Shown here one piece after another: positions 56,582-64,000 of a stretch of DNA of 64,000 nt. This DNA is from Atriophallophorus winterbourni (lineage: Eukaryota; Platyhelminthes; Trematoda; Plagiorchiida; Microphallidae), in contig JACCGJ010025938.1 of assembly GCA_013407085.1 (NCBI GenBank), positions 1 to 64,000 on the forward strand. The letters are read 5' to 3'. The translations under genes and the position numbers were made by a program. How positions within the stretch are numbered: position 1 is the first letter of the stretch; every line of letters starts with the position of its first letter. The notes under the pieces were generated by a model. The model searched no databases. It was not told the origin of the DNA and worked only from the letters and a program-made list of their open reading frames with translations.

Positions 56582-57661
56582 ATGACGCGAAGGATGACCT
56601 CGATGACCAAGATAAAGAAGGCAGCACGTGATGCGTGTCAAATTTGTAACGTTGTTAAATGTTTTGGCTGCTTGAGTAAAATACATACTAAATGTGATAA
56701 ATCCCTAACGAAAGAATTGATGTCTTTTATTAACAACGTTGATTTACCCGGTGTTTGCTACGTATGTCGTGCATGTGGAAGTAAACAGCCTATCGATACG
56801 ACTACAAATCCTCCCCACGAGGCAAAGCTGGAATCTCGAATAGAGATTTTGGAAAATTGCTATCGAAAACTTGAGGAAACATTTAAACCGCTTTTGGTAG
56901 ATACACTTCCCAACGCAATTCGACCCGAAATAAATATTGCTCACGACAAAAAGGGAAAGGAAATTACACCAATAGCTGCTCCCTTAACTAAATGTGTTGA
57001 TAGCTCATCTGAAAGTAATAAAGATGGACCTACTGAACCCTGTTTACATAGGACCTCGTCTCGTAACATTGTGAAAACTTTGTCCAGGACTCCCCGTCGT
57101 CTAGTTGCTAGATCCGATCCTTCCAAAAAAAGCAATGGTACCGCTCGTTCTTCTAAGACAGATATCGCTCTCAGTGTAATCTGCACAAATATCCCGGAAT
57201 CGTCAGATTACCTTTTTTCAGCAAGAAAAGCACATGAGCTCAATGAATGGACTAAGCTCTGTACACACATGGGCTCGAAAGCTTTGGTACCTACAACGAT
57301 GACGCGCTTAACCCGGCATAAAGACTCCCCTCACTTAGACCGGCCGCGCCTATTAAGGGTGACATTGCGAAATAAATCTGAAATGGAAAAAGTCATCCTC
57401 AATGTGTATCTACTCAGTGCTTGTGCCTGTTCGACCTGCCGAGTACAAGACCACATACCTTGGTGGGAAAGGAAAGGTCAATCCACTTGTCGAGATCACT
57501 CTACTTCACGTAGTTTAATATTCCTCGGTATCCCCGAAAATGTTGATGAAGTATCAGCATCGGAATCAAAGCAACATGATCTGAAGCAATGGTTATACAT
57601 TGCCGATGCTATTGGATCTCGTGATTCCATTGTCGTAGACACTTTTAGAATACCTAACTAA
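56582..57661 (+). pseudogene. LINE-E ORF1 with PHD-like zinc finger
   Basis: A 359-codon frame from the ATG at 56,582. Residues about 19-63 hold a Cys/His cluster (CQICNVVKCFGCLSKIHTKC ... CYVCRAC), the arrangement of the PHD-like fingers in ORF1 of CR1/L2-type elements. It is followed by a short helical stretch, a Ser/Lys-rich linker, and a C-terminal region with ICTNIPESSDYLFSARKAHE and LIFLGIPENVDE. It stops at 57,661 in a region where LINE-B continues, so the last codons are probably lost by a frameshift. The long open frame suggests moderate age. Confidence 0.85.
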
Positions 57662-57959
57662 CTACAAAGGCAATTGGCCCAGTCCTCTGAAAATCACTTT
57701 TCTAACGACTGAAATGGCTATTGCTATGAAAACCGAATGGAAATCAAACCGCTCAAAACTTCCACCAGAAGTGAGACTAAGCGTTCCAAAGTTTTTTCCT
57801 TCACTGAAACCCAGATAACCATCGCAACCACAGACTGATTGCAATGTTGTTACTGACAGTCAAAACGTTACCCAAAAAAACGAAAAAGGCCCGGCTCATC
57901 GCGAGTCGGACCAATAGATACAGTACATGATCCACAATGTGTAAAATAAATACGATCAA

Positions 57960-58735
57960 GTGCATCTATACAAATGTTCAGTGTTTAACTAACAAATAAG
58001 CTTAACTATGTGAGCTTTGTGATAGACTTTCACTCGATTTGGTTGCAGTTACAGAGACTTGGTTCCCGCCCTGCATGACTGATGCTGAGCTTTTGATTCC
58101 GAAAATGTCACTACTCCGTCGCGACGCGATCGAAGATCTGGTGATGGAGTCGCAGTCTACTATCACGAACGTTTAGCGCAGTGTAACGTCATCGATCATC
58201 CTGACCTCAGCCTTTCTAATACGATGTGGTGTTCAATAAAACTAGTCAATATGGATGAATGTACGATCGGCATCATTTACCGCTCGCCATCATCCGGAAG
58301 CTCATTCAATGATAAGATAATCGAATCCTTGCAACTCATCGCAAGATGCCAGACTATGCAATTGCTGATCATTGGCGATTTTAATCTCCCGCATCTGTTT
58401 TCAAGAGGTTAGCATTCCCTGCATTCGATTGAACATAAATTCAAGGAGGTTATAGAAATTGCTTCACTGCACAATGACGTTAACCAGCCAACTCGCTGGC
58501 GGGGTCTTGACCAACCTTCAACCCTTGACATTGTCTTAACGCCTGATATACAATACCTGGCACCACTGGGAAAGAGTGATCATGTGGTGCTTTTGTTTGA
58601 TCATGTATGTAGTGCGGAACGATCGAGCGAACAGACGAAAGTCATAAGGAAAATACATTTTGAATCCTTAAACATCAGTCTCCGGGATGCACACACTCAT
58701 GAGTTTGATTCAATGGATTCTGGCTCATATTAAAA
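57960..58735 (+). pseudogene. LINE-E endonuclease remnant
   Basis: Broken frames carry LVAVTETWFPP (catalytic Glu intact), KMSLLRRDAIED, CTIGIIYRSPSSG and LLIIGDFNLPHLF (58,224-58,412), then TLDIVLTPDIQYL and GKSDHVVLLFDHV. All main AP-endonuclease motifs are recognisable, but stops (for example at 58,410) break the frame. Useful as the comparison that shows the Glu-to-Arg change in LINE-B. Confidence 0.85.
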
Positions 58736-59129
58736 TTCGTTTCTAGATTATCTGAATTTGAAGATTTACGAAAACTCGATTTTTGTACCACACAAATGCA
58801 GCTACAACAACCAGTTTGTTATTCGGAGTAGAACTAAGAAATATCTAGCTGTTAAGCTAGAGTCTTCGGTAACTCATAAGAAGTTTGGTACGGAAGCAAC
58901 TTAGAAGCGATTCTGTAAGATACGGAATCAAGTCACTACTTTTGTAAGAGAAGATCGCATGCAATTCCAATGGAACTTGCTGAAGAGAATGGAAAAGAAT
59001 CCCAAGCTTCTCTAAAAGATATTCAATGGACGATCAAAGTTCAAACCAGGTGTTTTCTCTGTACTAACACCTAATGGATTGACCCACACTACCCAGGATA
59101 CCGCAGATGCTTTAGCAACGTTTTACCTT

Positions 59130-60050
59130 ATCTAGAAAAATAGACGTCATGAGTGAAGTTCCGCAAGGCTCGGTGCTTGGACCTCTTCTATTCTTTGTGT
59201 ACATGAACGATATAGTAGAGAATATTGGATGCAACTTGATACTATTTGGCGATGATATTAAAATTTGAAAACGTGTCAGGTCTGTTAATGACTGTATGGC
59301 ATTACAACGGGATCTAAGCATCTTATTTCGTTGATCCCAGTTAAATGAGTTACCATTTAACCCTGCAAAATATAAAATTTTGCAGCTTGGAAAATCTCTG
59401 CACCACATGTATCAGCTTGGCGCCCAAGATCTCGTCTGGACAACAGCAGAAAAAGATCTGCGTATCTGGGTTTCGTTTAACCTTAAGCCTGGACAGCATT
59501 GCCGGATGGTGTATCATAAAGCTTGCCGTATCTTGAGTCTTCTCAAAAGAATAATCCGGATTTTTACGCCCGAAACCCTACCTAGGGTAATTAACACGTA
59601 TATACGTCCTGTTCAGGAATATTCCATCAAAGCCTGGGCACCATGGCTGAGGAAGGATATCGGACTACTCGACAGGATTTATCATTGTGCCACAAAGTTG
59701 GTCTCCCGGTACAGAAATTTGCCTTACACAGAGCGAATGTTAAAACTGAACCTACACGATTTTACCCAACGGCGGATACGTAGTGACCTTATGTTGACCT
59801 TCAAAGTCCTGCATTCTGTAAACCATCTTCATAAACACCAATGACCTTACTCGAACACGAACACATTCAAAGGCTTTAAGCATTCAGCATTCTCGATTGG
59901 ATATACGTCGTAATTTTTTTCTCCGTAAGAATTTTTTCATTTGGAACTATTTGCCTGAAGAAATCACACGATCAGAATCTGTTGAGGTTTCCGCTTCGAA
60001 ACTCGATAAGTTTATGACGAACCATGCGGTATGCGAGTGTCCCTATTGAT
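59130..60050 (+). pseudogene. LINE-E RT C-terminal half
   Basis: Starts at SEVPQGSVLGPLLFFVYMND (motif B region), then LILFGDDIKI, where FADD reads FGDD, and a stop. The 59,380-59,844 frame covers ETLPRVINTYIRPVQEYSIK, WAPWLRKDIGLLDRIYHCAT and RRIRSDLMLTFKVLHSV. The last part (RRNFFLRKNFFIWNYLPEEI) lies in another frame to 60,050. Motifs 0-A are deleted after about 59,130. Confidence 0.85.
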
Positions 60051-60171
60051 TTTTGAGATATTCTATATTTTTTATATATTTTTTATATGTTCCATATACC
60101 TTGTCATCCTATGGTTATCGTTAAGCTTGATGCTTTTTCTACCATGCAATTTTCTGAGTTCTGAGTTCTGA

Positions 60172-61763
60172 GTTCCCTGACATAGATTGGCCTGTCTTTA
60201 CAGGTGTAGTCACCCATCAATCTGAAAATTTTCTCGAATGGCTCCATTATCATGCGTGCACCAGCATGTAAATTATCCTACAAGGTTTCGTCATGACTTA
60301 TTATTGTCGTTCCAGCTAGAAGCCGTTAGGTATTTAAAGTACGTATCACCGCTATGCCGGGCGATCACGTAATTATAAGCTTCGAAGCGATATTGCGTTT
60401 TCACAAACCTTTTTCTCGTCTCAGACGCAATTTTAGGCTTGTAGACTTTGGTTTACTCATACAGGCTTCAAAATCTTCCATTCAGTTATCTAGCGACTCT
60501 AGCAAAAGTGAAAACTGGGATAGAATTTTAAGTATGTAAATGAGTTACAAGAGAAGGACGATCCGCTGCAGTGTGTTAGAAGGCATCAAATACCGCCCCG
60601 GTGGTCTCCTCGAGTCCGTATGTCTACCCGTAAACGGGATCGCATATGCAGGTAATATAAGCTATTTCTTACTTCCGGTTCTTGGACCCGCTACAAAACC
60701 GCTCAGAATGTTTGTGTTAAATTACAGTGTGTTCTGAAACAGGATTTTGAGTTATCTTTAGCCAGAAATGCTAAATCCAATCTTAAAAGATTTTATAGCT
60801 ACGCACATTCAATAGGAAAAACCAGGGAAAGCATAGGACATTTGAAACTGGAGGACGGAAAAGTAGCTGATACCGACCTGTCTAAGGCGACTGCCATCTC
60901 GAGGTTTTTCATTAGCGTTCAACGACGGGATAACTCTTCAAACGCACCGTCGGGTCTGCTAGGCCTGACACCTGGTGTCCATGTATTAGATGAGTTGTCC
61001 TTCAATGAGGCTGAGGTACATGACGCACTTATCCATGTTCGCGTCAACATATCTGAGGGACCGGATAGAATCCACTTATTTATGCTTGAAATCTGGCCTC
61101 CGTACGTCCAAACCATTTTGCAAACTCTTTAATTCATGCCTGCAACTGGGGGTGGTTCCCAGTAAGTGGATGGAAGAATTAGTCGTGTCAATACACAAGG
61201 GTGGTTGCAAATCAAGTGTTCGGAACTATAGACTAGTAAGCCTGACTAGCATCGTCTCAAAAGTAATAGAAAAACTAGTGCGTGACAAAATTTGTCAGCA
61301 TCTTAGTCGTCATTCTCAGTTGAGTGTAAGTCAACATAGATTACTTAAGGGTAAATCCTGCCTGACTAACCTTCTTAGTTTTTTCCATACTGAAACTTAA
61401 ATGCTGGACGAAAGAAAGCCAGTCGAAGCCCTCTACTTAGATTTTATCAAGGCTTTTGATTCCGTGAGTTACCGCCTTCTTGAGATCAAGCTAGCAGCAA
61501 AAGTCATACAGGTTCGGGTTGGATCAACGTTTTCTAGCATTACCGACATGATTAGTGCGGGCCCTCTATTCCTAATCTTCATTTATGACTTGTCATCTGT
61601 CTTGAAGTGTCCATGCTTCGTTTTCGCGGATGATGTGATTTTCATCGGATCAACGGATGAAGATACCTTGATGCACGACCTTGTGCGGGACATAAACTGG
61701 CCATACCAGTGGGACCTCCCACTGAACCTTAATAAGAGCAAACTCTTATCAGCACCGGTGTAG
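60172..61763 (+). pseudogene. LINE-D EN end and RT, copy 1
   Basis: Resumes the EN with FPDIDWPVFTGVV, then PGDHVIISFEAIL (SDH reads GDH). RT frames: 60,842-61,132 (linker), 60,990-61,400 in a shifted frame (LGVVPSKWMEELVVSIHKGG, RNYRLVSLTSIVSKVIEKLV, SQHRLLKGKSCLTNLLSF) and 61,401-61,763 (ALYLDFIKAFDSVSYRLLEI, FVFADDVIFIGS, WDLPLNLNKSKLL). FADD is intact, but a deletion removed part of motif B (GVPQGSVL). Confidence 0.88.
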
Positions 61764-62172
61764 GTGTCTGGAAATTCCCTCAGTGTTAAGTGCTCTGAAC
61801 TGAAATACAATCCTGATCAAATATTTGTTCAAATACCGTGAGTCAGCGGCACTAGAAATTCCCCATTCCCGTACTAACTGTGGCCGATATTTCTATACGG
61901 TACGTTTCTGTTTCCTGTGAAATGCCCTTTTCGAAGTAATTATCACCTCTCCCTGTATTAAAACATTCACACGAAACTTGGACACTTATTTGTTACATAA
62001 CGATTTGACGATGCATGTGTATTGACTCAGGTTAAGCATATTACTTGACTCCAGTGCCATCATGTAATTGTTTTTATTTCTCTTATTGAACGAATATTTA
62101 CTATGATATGGTAATTGCGAAGCTATGTGCTTTTTTGTGACCATAAATTCTTGAATCTTAAATCTTGAATCC

Positions 62173-62336
62173 TGATAATCTCCTGGCGTCGTGATCGCCG
62201 AAGATTTTTAATAGACAAAAAGAAAAACATATTAGCAGTGGTGGGTGCTTCTCTGCAGCTTTCCACTGGAAAAAATTTTGGACGCTCGATTGACTCATTA
62301 CCTACATACTGTCCTGAGCAATATGAACTAAACTGA
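62173..62336 (+). mobile_element. LINE-D 3'-UTR end fragment
   Basis: Matches the complement of 32,213-32,300 (GTGGGTGCTTCTCTGCAGC, CGCTCGATTG, CATACTGTCCTG) and ends in a (TGAAC)n tail. A 5'-truncated insertion of the second LINE-D subfamily between LINE-D copies 1 and 2. Confidence 0.7.
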
Positions 62337-63683
62337 ACTGAACTGAACTGGAAACGAGCGGCGGTAATAGCCATACACAAAAAGGGTCCCATTTCGGATG
62401 TACGCAACTACAGGCCAGTAAGCCTGACAAGCATTCTTTGCAAGTGCTTGGAAAAAATCATTCGGCACCAAGTATGTAAACATTTGGTAGCCAATTCCTC
62501 ACTGTCCGATGCCCAGCACGGATTCTGGAAAGGAAGGTCCTGCCTAACCAATCTTCTAAGCTTTCTGGACGAAGTGACATTACGCCTCGATGAAGGGAGA
62601 GTAGTCGAAGTCTGCTATCTTGATTTTCAAAAGGCATTTGACTCGGTGAACCATAGGTACCTTCTGCACAAACTAAGTATGTGTGGCGTCACAGGTGACC
62701 TACATCGATGGTTAGACAGCTTCTTAATCAATCGCACTAACTATGTTAGAATTGCAGGGGAGTGCTCGCAGGAATCACTGATTCTCAGTGGAGTGCCTCA
62801 AGGCTCGGTGCTTGGTCCATTACTTTTTCTTATTTTTGTAAACGACCTGGCAGCGTGCTTGAGTTCACGCTGCTTCCTGTTTGCTGATGATGTTAAGATC
62901 CTAGGAACCGACAGTAGAGATACGCTTATCTCTGATTTAGAAAAAGTAATCGAGTGGACAAAGACCTGGGACTTGCCACTAAACCTGGGGAAGAGCTGTC
63001 TTCTGACGACTGATTTAGCGACAACCCAACTAGAAGTTGGAGAAGGAACTATCAGAATAGCGGCTGCTCAGAAAGTGAAGGATCTTGGCATTACTATAAC
63101 AGGCGATTTTAAATGGGCTACTCAATGTGCCGAAGCTGCAAACAAGGCTCGCAGAGAATTGTTCAGACTTCGCTCAGCGTTATCTTGCCGAAAACCTTCA
63201 ATCTTCATCCCCTTATACAAAGTAGTCGTGCGGCCTCACTTGGAGTACTGCGTTCAATCCTGGGCACCGTACTTAAAAAAGGATATAGCATGTCTCGAAA
63301 GGGTCCAGCGCCTTGCGACTAGGATGGTTGAGGGTCAGGCAGGTAAAACTTATGAGGCTAGACTCAAGGACCTCGGTTTGTTCTCACTAAAGAGACGGCG
63401 GCTGCGAGGTGACCTAATAGAAGCCTTCAAGATTCTAAAGGGTCTTACAGGTGATAATATTACTGAAATCCTTAAACTTGCACCTAAAGCAGCTACAAGG
63501 GGTAATTCCATGAAACTTCTTAAGAGTAGGCCCAGGTTGCTGGCACGTGAGCACTTTTTCAGCAACCGTGTGGTCAACTTCTGGAACAAGCTCCCAGATT
63601 GTATAGTAAGCCTCCCAAATGTGTTGAGCTTTAAAAGGGAATTAGACGTTAAATGGTCTATCATATTTCCGCATATTGTCTAA
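62337..63683 (+). CDS. LINE-D reverse transcriptase, 5'-truncated but open
   Basis: About 448 codons without a stop. A WKRAAVIAIHKKGP stretch begins RT near 62,349; then VRNYRPVSLTSILCKCLEKI (motif 1), DAQHGFWKGRSCLTNLLSFL, VCYLDFQKAFDSVNHRYLLH (motif A), LSGVPQGSVLGPLLFLIFVND (motif B), CFLFADDVKILG (catalytic FADD), WDLPLNLGKS, LGITITGDFKW, the thumb (VRPHLEYCVQSWAPYLKKDI, ERVQRLATRMVEG) and C-terminal FFSNRVVNFWNKLPDCIV. All RT catalytic residues are present. The endonuclease and ORF1 are absent, so it cannot insert on its own, and there is no native start codon. It is the best-preserved RT in the window. Confidence 0.92.
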   Translation, partial: TELNWKRAAVIAIHKKGPISDVRNYRPVSLTSILCKCLEKIIRHQVCKHLVANSSLSDAQHGFWKGRSCLTNLLSFLDEVTLRLDEGRVVEVCYLDFQKAFDSVNHRYLLHKLSMCGVTGDLHRWLDSFLINRTNYVRIAGECSQESLILSGVPQGSVLGPLLFLIFVNDLAACLSSRCFLFADDVKILGTDSRDTLISDLEKVIEWTKTWDLPLNLGKSCLLTTDLATTQLEVGEGTIRIAAAQKVKDLGITITGDFKWATQCAEAANKARRELFRLRSALSCRKPSIFIPLYKVVVRPHLEYCVQSWAPYLKKDIACLERVQRLATRMVEGQAGKTYEARLKDLGLFSLKRRRLRGDLIEAFKILKGLTGDNITEILKLAPKAATRGNSMKLLKSRPRLLAREHFFSNRVVNFWNKLPDCIVSLPNVLSFKRELDVKWSIIFPHIV

Positions 63684-63876
63684 TAAAAAAACTTTATAAA
63701 AAACAAAAAAACGTATTTTTACATTTTTATCATATCTGTCTAGGCCTGGACAACCTGACAGTAAATTAGCCCACATGCAGTCTATGACTGTGTTTCACTT
63801 TACCTCAACTAGGCTAGTGATTTCATACACCACACATTGTTCACGCATATTATTGCATTGTTTCCTGAATAGCTGA

Positions 63877-63904
63877 CCTCTCACCGTGCTGGTGAAGAGA
63901 AACC
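63877..63904 (+). other. Shared LINE 3'-UTR hairpin module
   Basis: CCTCTCACC, loop GTGCT, GGTGAAGAG, then AAA. CACC/GGTG and CTCT/AGAG pair with one bulged A. The same module is at 31,970, 45,087 and 51,211 in LINE-C 3' UTRs and, complemented, at 32,547-32,572 in LINE-D. Confidence 0.75.
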
Positions 63905-64000
63905 CTACCTTACTTTCCAGTTATTCGGAAGCAAGAACGTGTGAAAAGTACGAACTGTATACTCGATATCGAAGTGCCGGGTGCTCAACCGCATACCGTC

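Larger units (their letters stand above)
56353..60171 (+). mobile_element. LINE-E, CR1-like, nested in LINE-D
   Basis: About 3.8 kb with a short 5' region, ORF1 (56,582), EN (57,960-58,735), RT (59,130-60,050) and a 3' tail of three TTCTGAG heptamers (about 60,150-60,171). It lies exactly between NVFILGDF and the continuation FPDIDWP of the LINE-D endonuclease. Domain sequences are closest to LINE-B. Several stops, and an internal deletion of the RT N-terminal half, inactivate it. Confidence 0.88.
55150..62172 (+). mobile_element. LINE-D copy 1, split by LINE-E
   Basis: Left part 55,150 to about 56,352 (ORF1 remnant and EN start) and right part 60,172-62,172 (EN end, RT, 3' UTR) are one element interrupted by LINE-E within the EN GDFN motif. 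Its 3' end is TATGATATGGTAATTGCG, GTGACCATAAATTCTTG, then a (TTGAATC)n tail ending near 62,172. Frames are broken throughout. Confidence 0.82.
62337..64000 (+). mobile_element. LINE-D copy 2
   Basis: A 5'-truncated element starting in RT, with a complete RT-to-C-terminus frame to 63,683 and a 3' UTR running off the window. An A-rich stretch follows the stop, and the CTCTCACC/GGTGAAGAG module lies at 63,877-63,904. Its 3' UTR differs from copy 1 and resembles the nested copy at 32,213-33,170. Confidence 0.9.

Overview
The window is a 64-kb block of invertebrate animal DNA, AT-rich (by eye roughly 40% GC), in which almost every recognisable sequence is a transposable element or a repeat. I see no complete host gene. 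No rRNA or tRNA gene, CRISPR or bacterial-style operon is visible. Four things suggest a helminth, most likely a trematode-type flatworm, though this is inference: CR1-like non-LTR elements with an N-terminal apurinic-type endonuclease (EN), a decayed Gypsy element of the CsRn1 type, a BEL/Pao element, and tandem repeats with hammerhead-ribozyme architecture reminiscent of the schistosome SM-alpha family. Another lophotrochozoan or a nematode is not excluded. Family names used here (LINE-B, C, D, E, F; repeat R; HHR246; HHR258) are labels local to this annotation.

Layout. 1-29,784: about three and a half tandem copies of a composite unit of about 7-8 kb. Each unit holds LINE-F reverse transcriptase (RT) pieces, repeat R1, LINE-B on the minus strand, repeat R2, then LINE-F again. 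At the unit junctions, arrays of a 246-bp repeat (HHR246) sit inside the LINE-F RT. Two of these arrays are flanked by a 13-bp target duplication, and the matching empty site is at 29,246. Unit 3 is enlarged by an RTE-like insertion with a perfect 10-bp target duplication (19,122-19,790), a GC-rich segment, and a 5'-LTR-bearing Gypsy element (24,744-29,102) that lost its 3' end. Unit 2 carries a foldback MITE (12,915-13,103).

29,785-38,452: two LINE-C copies in opposite orientation. The first has the 5'-inversion structure expected from twin priming and carries a nested LINE-D fragment. Between the copies, at the centre of short inverted RT arms, is a four-unit tandem array of a 258-bp repeat (HHR258). 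Its minus strand has a second, different hammerhead-like fold.

38,796-43,358: a young BEL/Pao element with LTRs differing at only 3 of 513 positions, whose pol lacks the RT active-site box and the integrase core. 43,927-52,830: an old minus-strand CsRn1-like Gypsy interrupted by two LINE-C insertions. The first of these has the N-terminal half of a plexin-type sema domain embedded in its 3' UTR.

53,700-64,000: a BEL gag remnant, a LINE-D copy split within its endonuclease by a 3.8-kb LINE-E insertion, and a second LINE-D copy with the longest intact RT reading frame in the window.

The most interesting content is the pair of unrelated tandem repeats that each carry a type-I hammerhead-like motif. 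For one of them there is direct sequence evidence of insertion with 13-bp target duplications and empty sites. They look like animal retrozyme-type elements: non-autonomous circular-RNA-derived repeats mobilised by some other element's RT. Catalysis has not been shown, and HHR246 has a mismatch at the base of stem II while HHR258 has deviations next to its GAA core.
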